A DNA stretch of 64,000 nt, taken from the NCBI GenBank assembly GCA_963804885.1, contig CAWDSF010000005.1, forward strand, positions 310,001-374,000, read 5' to 3'. The notes under the pieces are model-generated. The model did no database searches and was not told the DNA's origin. It saw only the letters and a list, made by a program, of their open reading frames with translations. Position 1 is the first letter of the stretch. Each line of letters begins with the position of its first letter. The DNA comes from PALSA-1004 sp963804885. GTDB lineage: Bacteria > Pseudomonadota > Gammaproteobacteria > Burkholderiales > SG8-41. This document shows positions 42,144 through 51,910 of this stretch, piece by piece. The translations under genes were made by a program, and so were the position numbers.

Positions 42144-42776
42144 ATGACCCGTATTTTAGTAGTGGACGACCATGAAATTGTAAGAGCGGGGCTCAAAGAG
42201 CTCCTCTCGATTTATCATGAGTTTACGGTGGCCGGCGAGGCCGGATCCGGCGCCGACGCTGTAAAAATGGTGCGCGAAGCGAACTGGGATGTCGTTCTGC
42301 TGGACATTTCGATGCCCGACATGAACGGAATTGAGGCACTCACGCAAATCAGGCGCATCAAACCGGAGCAGCCGGTGCTGATCCTGACCATGCATCCGGA
42401 AGATCAATATGCGGTCAACCTGTTGCGGGCGGGCGCCAACGGCTATTTGCGTAAGGAATGCAGCCCCGAAATGCTGGTGGCAGCGATCCGGACGGTCGCA
42501 TCCGGCCGCCGCTACATAAGTCCGGCGCTCGGCGATCAACTCGCAGGAGAGCTCGACGGCGAGGGACATAAGGCGCCGCACACGGAGTTGTCGGACCGGG
42601 AGTTTCAGGTATTTTGCAAGCTCGCCGCCGGTCAGGCGGTTTCCGAAGTCGCGGATGAGCTTTTCCTGAGCGTCAAGACCGTCAGCACGTACCGTGCGCG
42701 CATCCTCGACAAGATGCGCATCAAATCCAACGCGCACATCACCTACTACGCGATCAAGCACGGCTTGATTCAGTAG
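42144..42776 (+). CDS. NarL/FixJ-family response regulator
   Basis: 210 residues. Receiver domain (ILVVDDHEIVRAGL, phospho-acceptor Asp in VVLLDISMPDMNG, then Lys in GYLRKECSP) and LuxR-type HTH (LSDREFQVFCKLAAGQAVSEV, LFLSVKTVSTYRARILDKM). RBS AAAAGGACAGCGCA. Closely related to the broken paralogue at 36579 across the receiver; this copy is the intact one. No histidine kinase gene is adjacent. The regulated genes are unknown but the flanking operon is an obvious candidate. Confidence 0.93.
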   Translation: MTRILVVDDHEIVRAGLKELLSIYHEFTVAGEAGSGADAVKMVREANWDVVLLDISMPDMNGIEALTQIRRIKPEQPVLILTMHPEDQYAVNLLRAGANGYLRKECSPEMLVAAIRTVASGRRYISPALGDQLAGELDGEGHKAPHTELSDREFQVFCKLAAGQAVSEVADELFLSVKTVSTYRARILDKMRIKSNAHITYYAIKHGLIQ

Positions 42777-42987
42777 CCCGCGACCGCGGGTCAGCGTCCG
42801 TCGGGTGCAGGTTTCCGCGGAGCGCGGCAAAGGTCTTTCCTGGATAGTCAAAGCGAACACTGACGAATATCGGTCGTCCTCGCTAATGTTCGGCGTCATG
42901 CGCAATTCCCGGCGTCACCCCGGACTTTAACGTCCGCCGGACGTTGTTTCGGGTAAGATGACGCGCTTCCGAATCCTGTAGAACAGC

Positions 42988-44490
42988 ATGAGCACCTTCT
43001 CCTCCGACCATTCCCGCAGCAAAGCCCCCGTCGTAATAGTCCTCGTCCTCATCATCGCCGCCCTGGGCGCAGGAGCGTGGTACCTGCACCCGCGCTTCGA
43101 ATCCGATCCGCCGCAGATCAGTCTTACGCCCAACGCCGACGTCATCGGCCTCGCCCCGCTCGAGCTCCAGGTGACCGACAAGGGGACCGGCTTGAAGTCC
43201 CTCACGGCTATCCTATCGCAAGGCGGAGCCGACCAGCGCCTTGCCTTGGAGCAGTTCAGCCAGCCAGTGGGCGAGCACAAGGTCACCGTCGCGCTGGTCA
43301 AAGTGCCGGGGGTCAAGGAAGGACCGGCGGTGCTGCGTGTTACTGCCCGCGACGCTTCGCTGTGGCGCTGGTTCAAAGGCAACGAGACCGTCCTGGAAAA
43401 GAACGTCACGATCGACATCACCCCGCCGACGCTCGACCTCGTCGCCGACGACCGGTACGTGAATTTCGGCGGCGTCGGCGTGATCGTCTACAAGCCCTCG
43501 CCCGACACGGCGACCAGCGGGGTCAAGATGGGCAACTACTTCTTTCCCGGCTTCGCGGGCCAGATCAAGGACCATCCGGATTATTTCCTCGCCCTCTTCG
43601 CGCACCCGTACAACGCGCCGCCGGACACACGCCCCACGCTCGTCGCCACCGACAAGGCGGGCAACACGCGCGAGATGCGCCTCGCCTACGAGCTGAAGAA
43701 CGTCAAGTACCGCAAGAGCACCATCGAAATCAGCGACAATTTCCTGCAGAACAAGATCGTGCCGCTGATCGAGGACATTGCCGCGCGGCAGGGAACGCCC
43801 AAGGATCAATTCATCGCGGTGAACAAGACGCTGCGCAAGGTCAACGAAGACAAGATCACCGAGGTGACGAAGCAGGCGACGCCGCAGATGCTGTGGAAGG
43901 ACGCCTTCGCGCAACTCAGCAACTCGAAGGTCGAAGCGAACTTCGCCGACTATCGGACGTACACGTACAAGGGCGAGGCGGCCGACAACGCCTATCACCT
44001 CGGTTACGACCTCTCGGTCACCAAGAATTACCCGGTTGAAGCGTCGAACGCCGGCAAGATCGCGTTCGCCGGGCCGCTAGGAATCTATGGCAATGCCGTG
44101 ATCATCGATCATGGCCTCGGGCTCTTCTCCCTGTACGGGCACCTGAGCGCGATCGACGTGAAGGTCGGCGATTCCGTCACCAAGCGCCAGATACTCGGCA
44201 AGACCGGCGAGACAGGGCTCGCCGCGGGCGATCACCTGCACTTCGGGATATACCTCGCTGGCCTTCCCGTGCTGCCCGTGGAGTGGTGGGATCAGAAATG
44301 GATCGACGACAACATCACGCCGAAGCTGGAAGGCAGAAGCGGGCAGGAGATTGCGGAGGCGCAGCAGGGCAAAGGAAAGGTCGAAGAGCAAGCGGCGGCG
44401 GTAGGTCAAGCGTCACCGGCGCGAGTAAGGTTGTCCCTTCGACGTTACTTGCTGGCCCGCGCTTTTCCCAGCGGGGAGCGCGTTTGCTGA
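42988..44490 (+). CDS. Membrane-anchored M23-family metallopeptidase
   Basis: 500 residues: cytoplasmic N terminus, one transmembrane anchor (VVIVLVLIIAALGAGAWYL), a large beta-rich periplasmic region, and a C-terminal M23 domain with HLGYDLSVTK (His and Asp), LFSLYGHLSAID and GDHLHFGIYLAG. It is predicted to act on peptidoglycan in the periplasm. Its C-terminal 15 codons overlap the 3' end of the AsmA gene on the opposite strand. Confidence 0.9.
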   Translation: MSTFSSDHSRSKAPVVIVLVLIIAALGAGAWYLHPRFESDPPQISLTPNADVIGLAPLELQVTDKGTGLKSLTAILSQGGADQRLALEQFSQPVGEHKVTVALVKVPGVKEGPAVLRVTARDASLWRWFKGNETVLEKNVTIDITPPTLDLVADDRYVNFGGVGVIVYKPSPDTATSGVKMGNYFFPGFAGQIKDHPDYFLALFAHPYNAPPDTRPTLVATDKAGNTREMRLAYELKNVKYRKSTIEISDNFLQNKIVPLIEDIAARQGTPKDQFIAVNKTLRKVNEDKITEVTKQATPQMLWKDAFAQLSNSKVEANFADYRTYTYKGEAADNAYHLGYDLSVTKNYPVEASNAGKIAFAGPLGIYGNAVIIDHGLGLFSLYGHLSAIDVKVGDSVTKRQILGKTGETGLAAGDHLHFGIYLAGLPVLPVEWWDQKWIDDNITPKLEGRSGQEIAEAQQGKGKVEEQAAAVGQASPARVRLSLRRYLLARAFPSGERVC

Positions 44491-46505
44491 TCGGCGCCCT
44501 TGACCTGACCAAGCACTTCGGCGCAGTCGGTTTCCGCTCCTGGCCCGGTCTCGATCAGCGGTATCAGAGCGGCAAGCGGATTGACCACCGCCAGGCCGAT
44601 AACGGCTCCCGCGCGCAGCGCCAGCGGCGCTTTTTCCAGCGCAAATTCCGGGTTCCTGAAGCTGCCATAAAGCCGCACCGGCGTCCTTAGCGACAAGATG
44701 CCCGGCTTCTTGGGCTTCGGTTCGATTTTCATGTCGAACGTCTCGTGCTCCAGATCGAAGACCCCGTCACCGGTGATTTGCGTCTGCTCCGTGTCCACGA
44801 CTAATACGGTCGAGGTTCCCTGCCCTTTCGCGATGTCGAATGCAACACCGCCGCATCGCACCGCGATGTCCTTATCGCCGCCGGCGAGCAGGCGCAGGGC
44901 TTTGCCGCCATTCAGGCCGCTTAGCGCATCGAGCAGGTTGGAGACCCGGCCGTTGGAAATGGCGGCGCTCAACTTGCCATCGGCTTTGGCCGCGGCGTCC
45001 GCGATTGAGTTGCCCGTGCCCCGAATGTCGAATTTTGCTCCGACCGTGCCTGCGGCTTTCGCGATCTTCTGGTTTTCCGGCAAAAGCCGGTCCAGCTGCA
45101 GGCGCCGGAAATCTGCCTGGACCGTCGATTTGAGTGTTGGCTGCCGCGCATCGAGCGTGACGTGCGCGAGTATGGCGCCCCCTGCGAACCCGAAATCCAG
45201 CGGATCGATCTTCATGAAACCGTCGTGGAGCTTAAACGCTGCGCGCAGGCTCTCGAACGGCAGCGCGGTGGGTGCCTCGAGCTTCTTTGCGTCGAGCGTT
45301 ACTTCCGCGTCGATGGCCTGCAGCCGGCTGCCTTCGAAAGTTCCTGCCGGCAAAATTCGCTCCGCATCGCGCGCCTTTTCCGCGACTTTGGCAGCCGGTC
45401 TTGTGTTGGTTTCTGCCTGCGTGGTGATGGGCTTGCCCATGGCCTCTTTTGTTTTCACGCCAACCAGTGGGCCGAGGTCGTTTAGTTTCATTAATTTGCT
45501 GTGCAGTTCAGCCGTCAATAAGGGGCGAGGCTCGCGTTCTTCGTACGCGCCCTTGCCGTACACATCAGTCGACCCGATTTTCCCCGCCAGATTTTCCATC
45601 GTGTAGCGATGGCCTTTCAGCTTGAGATTGCCGCGCAAGCTATATGGAGGTGAAGCCGGCAGCGGAAGCAGCAGGAAAGGGTACAGATTGGCCATCGTCT
45701 GCCCTTCGATCTGCAGCATTACATCGATGCCGCTGATGTTCGCCGCATCCGCAATCGAGCCTTCGATATTCAGTTTGGTAGTCCCGGCGACCAGACTGCC
45801 CCAGACGGGAAACATCACGCCCGATTCCTGAAAGCTCAACACCTCTCCGGTAAGGGCTTTCCCGGCAAAGGTTGCATCGTGGTATTTGCCCTTGAATGTG
45901 TAGCGGGTCGAGTAACGGTCGTTCTTCGGGCGGGCGTCCGCGTTCTTGACCTGTTCATCGACCGTCGGATCGAACGTGCTCGCGTCTACCAGGAGCTCGA
46001 ATGGTATGCCGTGATCCACATAGCGCAACCGTCCCTTGTCGACCGATAGCGCACCGATACGAAACCGGCTCGGGGACGTGTCCGAAGGTTCGGAGAGTAT
46101 CCAGTTCTTGCGGTCGTCCTTGAGACGTTCGAATAGCAGGTTCGCATCAGTGAGCGCGACGCGCGGCACGTACACTTTGCCATCGAACAGATCGCGCAGC
46201 GAAACCGAGAACTCGAGGGTTTTCACGTCGGCCATTGGCCGCTTCTCGCCCCAGTCGGCGTTGCCGAACGTCAAGCCTTGCATGCGTATCGTCGGGGTCA
46301 GCCCGAGTTTGACGTCAAGGTCCGATATCTCGAATGTCCGGTTCGTCTTCTTCGAGATGTACGACTCCAGCGGATGGCGTATCCAGTTCCAGTCGAAAAG
46401 CAGGAGCAGGACGAACAGCGCCACCGCGAACACGACCATGCCACCGAGGATCGGGTGGACTCGAAAAAAATTTCCTGACCGGCCGGTCGCCACATTGCGA
46501 AGCAT
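44445..46505 (-). CDS. AsmA-family protein
   Basis: 686 residues with an N-terminal transmembrane segment (GGMVVFAVALFVLLLLF) and long AsmA-type beta-sheet sequence (LYVDHGIPFELL-like strands, KLNIEGSIADAANISGID, GTGNSIADAAAKADGKLSAAISNG). AsmA-type proteins are inner-membrane-anchored, periplasm-spanning proteins involved in outer-membrane assembly or phospholipid transport. The stop overlaps the M23 stop region. Confidence 0.9.
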   Translation of the reverse strand: MLRNVATGRSGNFFRVHPILGGMVVFAVALFVLLLLFDWNWIRHPLESYISKKTNRTFEISDLDVKLGLTPTIRMQGLTFGNADWGEKRPMADVKTLEFSVSLRDLFDGKVYVPRVALTDANLLFERLKDDRKNWILSEPSDTSPSRFRIGALSVDKGRLRYVDHGIPFELLVDASTFDPTVDEQVKNADARPKNDRYSTRYTFKGKYHDATFAGKALTGEVLSFQESGVMFPVWGSLVAGTTKLNIEGSIADAANISGIDVMLQIEGQTMANLYPFLLLPLPASPPYSLRGNLKLKGHRYTMENLAGKIGSTDVYGKGAYEEREPRPLLTAELHSKLMKLNDLGPLVGVKTKEAMGKPITTQAETNTRPAAKVAEKARDAERILPAGTFEGSRLQAIDAEVTLDAKKLEAPTALPFESLRAAFKLHDGFMKIDPLDFGFAGGAILAHVTLDARQPTLKSTVQADFRRLQLDRLLPENQKIAKAAGTVGAKFDIRGTGNSIADAAAKADGKLSAAISNGRVSNLLDALSGLNGGKALRLLAGGDKDIAVRCGGVAFDIAKGQGTSTVLVVDTEQTQITGDGVFDLEHETFDMKIEPKPKKPGILSLRTPVRLYGSFRNPEFALEKAPLALRAGAVIGLAVVNPLAALIPLIETGPGAETDCAEVLGQVKGADQQTRSPLGKARASK

Positions 46506-46771
46506 AGCCTTTGGAAGTACGTCGCCTAGCTCCAGGCGTCTGATTGACTCGTGCGCGCTCGCCTACACGAGCGCGAATCGCTTTCGACAAGGCAATAACG
46601 CTCCAGGGCGATGTCGCGAGCACTAGGTGATGACAGCCGGCTCCTACATTTTTTTCAGCGGAAAATACGTTCCCCCAACCAGGCGAATTTCAGATAGTGA
46701 ATTCGCACGGCGAGAAATTGGGCTTGGGCATACGTCTGGCGTTTCAGCCGCGCATTTCAGGGAATCCATTC

Positions 46772-47764
46772 ATGGACACCACAGAGTTTCAACGCGGCAC
46801 GTCGCCCGGGGCGGGGTCATATTATCGGCCGACTAGCAATGAACGGCCGATGGCTCTCGGACCGATCAAAGAGGTGAGCGCGCAAAAACTTGCGCGCGGT
46901 CTCGCATTGTTCAGTTTCGCGCTGGGTGCCGCCGAGCTGCTGGCGCCGAAAACGGTTGCCAGCCTGGGCGGCATAAAAATTCGGCGGACGTTTCTGATGA
47001 GGCTGTTCGGCCTGCGCGAAATCATGTCCGGCGCGCTGATACTGAGCCAGGGACGGCGCCCTGCGCTCGGCGTGTGGTCCAGGGTTGCCGGCGACGCCAT
47101 CGACATAGCGGCGCTGGTCGCGGCAGTCTTTGCATTGCCCTCGAACAAGGCGGCGGCTGCGCTGGGAGCGGCCAACGTCCTGGCAGTCACCGCGGCCGAC
47201 ATCGCCTGTGCGCGCGAACTGAGCCGGCAGCAAGGTTTGATGACGGAAGAAGGCGCGCTGCGAGTACGCAAAAGTATCGCGATCAGCCAGCCGCCGCACG
47301 CAGTTTACGACTTCTGGCGCCGGTTCGAGAATCTGCCGGCGTTTATGTATCACTTGGACTCGGTCCGAACCTTGTCGGCAACGCGATCGCACTGGGTGGT
47401 CAAGGCACCTGCCGGCGCGCGCGTCGAGTGGGATGCCGACATAATCGCGGACGAACCCGGGCGCTTCCTCGCCTGGCGCTCGCTACCCGATGCCGACGTG
47501 GCCAATTCCGGCTCGGTGCGTTTCGAAGCGCTGCCGGGCGCGCGCGGCACGCTCGTCCGCGTGGACATGCAGTATTCGCCGCCCGGGCACGTTGCCGGCG
47601 CGGCCGTCGCGTTGCTGTTCAACCGGTCGCCGCATCAGCAAATCGACGACGATTTGCGCCGCCTGAAACAGGTCCTGGAAACCGGCGAGGTTATCCGTTC
47701 CGACGGCAGTCCCGAGGGCACCGGCACCGTCAAACAACGTCCCGCTCAGCCGCATGCGGCCTGA
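46772..47764 (+). CDS. Membrane protein with C-terminal SRPBCC (polyketide cyclase-like) domain
   Basis: 330 residues from MDTTEFQRG (frame opens at 46697). N-terminal hydrophobic part with two or three membrane helices (FSFALGAAELLAP, GDAIDIAALVAAVFALP, AALGAANVLAVTAADIACA) and a C-terminal SRPBCC/START-like domain (SIAISQPPHAVYDFWRRFENLPAFM, FEALPGARGTLVRVDMQYSPPG). Ligand unknown. The zinc alcohol dehydrogenase gene follows after 27 bases, so the two are probably an operon. Confidence 0.8.
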   Translation: MDTTEFQRGTSPGAGSYYRPTSNERPMALGPIKEVSAQKLARGLALFSFALGAAELLAPKTVASLGGIKIRRTFLMRLFGLREIMSGALILSQGRRPALGVWSRVAGDAIDIAALVAAVFALPSNKAAAALGAANVLAVTAADIACARELSRQQGLMTEEGALRVRKSIAISQPPHAVYDFWRRFENLPAFMYHLDSVRTLSATRSHWVVKAPAGARVEWDADIIADEPGRFLAWRSLPDADVANSGSVRFEALPGARGTLVRVDMQYSPPGHVAGAAVALLFNRSPHQQIDDDLRRLKQVLETGEVIRSDGSPEGTGTVKQRPAQPHAA

Positions 47765-47791
47765 GCGCGGCAACACCCAAGGAGCACGGAT

Positions 47792-48967
47792 ATGAAAGCG
47801 AACTGCTGGTACGGCAAACAGGATCTGAGGGTGGAACAGGTGCCCGATCCCCGGATTCTGAACGACGGCGATGCGATCGTAAAAATTACGTCAACGGCGA
47901 TATGCGGTTCCGACCTGCATATTTTCAACGGATTGATCCCGACGATGCATAAAGGCGACATTCTGGGCCACGAATTCATGGGTGAGGTCGTCGAAGTCGG
48001 ACGAAACGTGCGCAAACTGGCGGTAGGCGACCGCGTGGTCGTGCCGTTTCCGATCGCTTGCGGCGCCTGCGCGGCATGCAAGGCCCAGGCGTACTCTCTG
48101 TGTGAGAACTCGAACCCTAACGCATGGCTGGCGGAAAAATTCATGGGCCATTCGCCGGCAGGCGCATTCGGCTATTCGCACATGCTGGGCGGTTTCGCCG
48201 GCGGCCAGGCCGAGTATGCCAGAGTTCCGTTCGCCGACGTCGGTCCGCTCAAGATTCCCAACGGACTCGACGACGACAAAGTGCTGTTCCTGTCGGATAT
48301 TTTCCCCACCGGCTACATGGGCGCCGAGATGTGCGGCATCCAGCGCGGCGATACGATTGCCGTCTGGGGTTGCGGACCGGTCGGCCAATTCGCGATCGCG
48401 AGTGCCAAGCTGCTGGGCGCGGAACGCATCGTTGCAATCGACCGGGTGCCCGAACGTTTGGCGATGGCGCTTGAAAAGGCGGGCGCGACGGATGCGATCG
48501 ATTACGAGCATCAGGATGTGCGCGAAAGCCTGCTGGATATAACCGGCGGTGTCGGGCCGGACGCCTGCATCGACGCAGTCGGCACCGAAGCGCACATGCC
48601 GGGGCCGCTATATGCATACGACCGTATCAAGCAGGCAGCAATGCCGGGAACGGATCGTGCATTCGCCTTGCGCCAGGCAATTCGCAACTGCCGTAACGGC
48701 GGCACGGTCTCGGTGATCGGCGTATACGGCGGTTTCGTCGACAAGTTTCCGATGGGCTCCGTCATGAACCGCTCGCTCACGATTAGAACCGGCCAGTGCC
48801 ACGTGCACCGTTATCTCAAGCCGCTGCTCGCGCGAATCGAGAAAGGCGAAATCGATCCGAGTTTCGTTATCTCGCACCACATGCGACTCGATGAGGCGCC
48901 CTCGGGCTACGACAAATTCATGCATAAAGCGGACGCGTGCACGAAAATCGTACTAAAGGCCGCATAG
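47792..48967 (+). CDS. Zinc-dependent alcohol dehydrogenase (formaldehyde-dehydrogenase-like)
   Basis: 391 residues of the MDR superfamily. Catalytic zinc ligands STAICGSDLHIF (Cys) and LGHEFMGEV (His/Glu), structural zinc CGACAACKAQAYSLC (four Cys), cofactor site WGCGPVGQFAIASAK. The N- and C-terminal segments match glutathione-independent formaldehyde dehydrogenase and the threonine dehydrogenase-like group. Likely NAD-dependent aldehyde or alcohol oxidation. AAGGAG ribosome site. Co-operonic with the SRPBCC gene upstream. Confidence 0.92.
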   Translation: MKANCWYGKQDLRVEQVPDPRILNDGDAIVKITSTAICGSDLHIFNGLIPTMHKGDILGHEFMGEVVEVGRNVRKLAVGDRVVVPFPIACGACAACKAQAYSLCENSNPNAWLAEKFMGHSPAGAFGYSHMLGGFAGGQAEYARVPFADVGPLKIPNGLDDDKVLFLSDIFPTGYMGAEMCGIQRGDTIAVWGCGPVGQFAIASAKLLGAERIVAIDRVPERLAMALEKAGATDAIDYEHQDVRESLLDITGGVGPDACIDAVGTEAHMPGPLYAYDRIKQAAMPGTDRAFALRQAIRNCRNGGTVSVIGVYGGFVDKFPMGSVMNRSLTIRTGQCHVHRYLKPLLARIEKGEIDPSFVISHHMRLDEAPSGYDKFMHKADACTKIVLKAA

Positions 48968-48997
48968 CGCTCCTTTACTGCCATATCCAAACTGTGT

Positions 48998-49020
48998 CCC
49001 GCGCCTGGCCAAGGCGCGGG
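48998..49020 (+). terminator. GC-rich hairpin after the alcohol dehydrogenase gene
   Basis: CCCGCGCC-TGGCCAA-GGCGCGGG is a perfect 8-bp stem with a 7-base loop, 31 bases past the stop codon. The T-tract is weak, so it may be a Rho-assisted or attenuated terminator. Confidence 0.55.
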
Positions 49021-49232
49021 GCTTAGGTTCTTCGATACCGTCGGCGGCCTGACGGTCGGCGAGGCTGACCGTACGGAACTGATCCGCAATGGGAGAACGC
49101 TCGCGCCGCGGGTTAAGCCAGGCTTTGTGCATTTCTGCTCACTGGCCAGCGCGTGTTGCTTCGTCGCAACGCCCTAAGAAAAATATTGCCCAGTAGGGCC
49201 GCCAAACATTAAATTTTTACTTACAGTCCGCT

Positions 49233-51668
49233 ATGCTTGGGCGGGAAAGTCACGTCTTAAAAAACCGCAGAAACTCCATGTTCATCCTTTCACGGGCCGC
49301 GAAGGCCATATATAGGTTTGCAAGGCAAATTCCTACACGTCTTTTCGTCGCCGCAGCGCTCTTTGCGGCGGCGGGGCTCTTCGGATATGTCGGCCTGGAG
49401 TCCATCATCGGAGCGATCGACTCCCAGTTTTCCAGGCAGCTCGACGACTATCTGGGCATCGACAAGAAAGCTATTGCGCGACTAGGCGACCGCGCTTATT
49501 TTGCCGAGCAGTCCATGTTTGTTTCCGAGGATCAAAAAACCGTCGCGTGCATTTCCTCGCCCGAACATCGTATTCTCATTAAAGATCCGGCAGCGATTCC
49601 GCTGTACTTCGCCGATGCGATACTCGCCTCCGAAGACAAGAATTTCTGGACTCACGAAGGCGTCGACAAGGGCGCGATTGCGCGCGCACTGCTTTTAAGG
49701 CTGCTTCAACAGAGCCATTCAGGCGCGTCAACGCTGACGATGCAAATAGCGAAGCATCTGCGCGAAGGCACCGGCCGCCAATCGACGCAGGCCGAAAAAA
49801 TCGGCGACATCGTCATGGCGCTGCGGATCGAGCGCGAATTCTCGAAGCGCGAGCTGCTGCTCAAATATGTCAATCTGCCCTATTTCGGCCGTGGCCAATA
49901 CGGCATCGAAGCGGCGAGCCGTGCTTATTTCGGCAAACCCGCGAGTAGTATCGCCCTTCACCAGGCGGCCTTCATCGTGGCCCTCATCAATAAACCTGCG
50001 CTGCCGGACCGTACCCATGCGGTGGATTCGATTGTTAAAGTGCGCAACGAAATACACGATGCGAATTGGGCAGAAGCCGAACGCGGTACCAACCGGGTGC
50101 TAGGCCTGATGCTGGATCGCGACATGATCACCGGGCTCGAGCACGCGCGAGCGGTGAATTTGGTGCAACAAGCGCTGCGGAATGAAGTCGTTCCACGCGG
50201 CATCGGATGCGGCACGCACGATCATTTCCTCGAGCGCGTGCGTATCCTTTACAAGGATCGCTTTCCAATTAACAAGGGCGGGCTCACGATCGCAATCACG
50301 CGCGACGACGCGCTCCAGGACGTGCTCGTGAAAGCCGTTGACATGACACTGCGCACGTATGTGGCCCGCCATCCGGACGACGAGGACAATGGCAAACTGC
50401 GAGCTGGCGCGTTCGCGGTCGATTTCGGCGGGAAGGTGCTCGCCGAAGTGGGAAATGCCAACTTCAAGCTCAAGTACGACGTGATTGCAAGCGGCTGGCG
50501 CCAGCCGGGCTCGACCTTCAAGGTATTCACCTATGGAGGTTTGGTCGAGAAGCTCACCAAGGAGGTGCTGGACGGCGAATCAGCGCCCAAGACGGTCGAG
50601 GAGATCTCGGCGGAGGTGCTCAGGCGCTGCAACGTACTGGACGCGCCGATCTCGGTATCGCTTGGCCGCGGACGCGGCGCGAAGAAGATCGAGAACTTTC
50701 ACTCGCGTACGGAGCCGCAGTATCGCGGGGATATCAGCTGCCGGATCGCCATGGGTGAGTCGCGCAATACTGCGGCCATGCGCGCTGGTGCGCGCGCTGG
50801 AATCAAGCGTGTAATCGATCTCACGCATCGCCTGGGAATGCCCAAGGACGCGAAGCATGTGCTCCAGCCCTATCCGACAACAGCCATCGGCGCATCGGAG
50901 GTCAACCCGCTAGCGATGGCAACGACGGCCGCGTTCGTGAACGGTGGATTTCGCGTAACGCCGAGATTTGTAAACGACGTATGCCACGCGGGCGAGTCGT
51001 TGCTTTATAAGGATGACCAGGGTCAGGGCAAGGAATGCGACATCAAGGGCGAAAATCGGTCTCCGTACGAACGGCTCATCCATCCGGCGGTCTCCGCAGC
51101 GATGATCGAGCTCTTGAAAAGCCCGCTGGATATCGGCGCCACCGGTACAGCATCGGCGCTCAGGCGGGGAGTCATTCCCGGCATGGATCCCTTGAGCGAG
51201 GAGATCTGGAAATTGAAACCGGAGGAAAGGAAAAGGCGGATGCTCGCGTTTCCTCTCGAGAAAGCCGGCGAAATCGCAGGCAAGACCGGTACGGCCACTA
51301 ACGCCGACGGCAAGACCTCCGACGTGTGGCTGTTGTTGTACGTGCCGGGCCCTCCCGGCCGTCCGGAGGCGGGTGTAATGCTCGGATTCTGGATGGGAAA
51401 GGATTCGAAAACCGGTTCCCTCGGCGATCGCGGCTCGACTGGAGGTCCCGGGTTCGCTGAATCCGGCGGCCGAAACTGGGTGCATTCGGCGGCGACGGTA
51501 CTCGCTTTCCTCCAGAAGGAGCGCGGACTTTTGAAGTCCCGATACAAGTTTCAGCCGCTACTCCGCGACGATGATCCTGACCAGCAGACGATTTGGGCCT
51601 ACACCAAGAAAGACCCCGGTGTCCCGAAACGCAGGCGGATCCAACAGTCAGAAGCTCAAGCGGAATGA
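49233..51668 (+). CDS. Bifunctional penicillin-binding protein (PBP1A-like)
   Basis: 811 residues (an in-frame Met at 49278 is also possible). N-terminal transmembrane anchor, GT51 glycosyltransferase (SEDKNFWTHEG with Glu134, GASTLTMQIAKHLREG) and transpeptidase with the S-x-x-K PGSTFK (Ser427, Lys430), S-x-N GESRNT and KTG (GKTGTATN) motifs. All catalytic motifs are present, though GASTLTMQ departs slightly from the family's GASTITQQ. It polymerises and cross-links peptidoglycan from the inner membrane. The long linker between the two domains contains extra sequence. Confidence 0.93.
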   Translation: MLGRESHVLKNRRNSMFILSRAAKAIYRFARQIPTRLFVAAALFAAAGLFGYVGLESIIGAIDSQFSRQLDDYLGIDKKAIARLGDRAYFAEQSMFVSEDQKTVACISSPEHRILIKDPAAIPLYFADAILASEDKNFWTHEGVDKGAIARALLLRLLQQSHSGASTLTMQIAKHLREGTGRQSTQAEKIGDIVMALRIEREFSKRELLLKYVNLPYFGRGQYGIEAASRAYFGKPASSIALHQAAFIVALINKPALPDRTHAVDSIVKVRNEIHDANWAEAERGTNRVLGLMLDRDMITGLEHARAVNLVQQALRNEVVPRGIGCGTHDHFLERVRILYKDRFPINKGGLTIAITRDDALQDVLVKAVDMTLRTYVARHPDDEDNGKLRAGAFAVDFGGKVLAEVGNANFKLKYDVIASGWRQPGSTFKVFTYGGLVEKLTKEVLDGESAPKTVEEISAEVLRRCNVLDAPISVSLGRGRGAKKIENFHSRTEPQYRGDISCRIAMGESRNTAAMRAGARAGIKRVIDLTHRLGMPKDAKHVLQPYPTTAIGASEVNPLAMATTAAFVNGGFRVTPRFVNDVCHAGESLLYKDDQGQGKECDIKGENRSPYERLIHPAVSAAMIELLKSPLDIGATGTASALRRGVIPGMDPLSEEIWKLKPEERKRRMLAFPLEKAGEIAGKTGTATNADGKTSDVWLLLYVPGPPGRPEAGVMLGFWMGKDSKTGSLGDRGSTGGPGFAESGGRNWVHSAATVLAFLQKERGLLKSRYKFQPLLRDDDPDQQTIWAYTKKDPGVPKRRRIQQSEAQAE

Positions 51669-51910
51669 GTTCGCCGCTTTACTCGACCAGGTCTTGATCG
51701 ATCGGATCGATTTTCTTAGATGATGTTTCTGCGTTAGCGAGCTGGCGCCGCGCTGCGCACCACAAAATCATCGAAGCAGGTCGCCGACGCATGGCGCCGT
51801 CCCCGCGAGTTGCTCGAACATCCCGTACGCGTCTTCCCTTTATAGACACGCCAGACGTGATCTGTTGCAATACCACGGTCAATCTCGGCAACTTCAGGAG
51901 GAGTTCCGGC

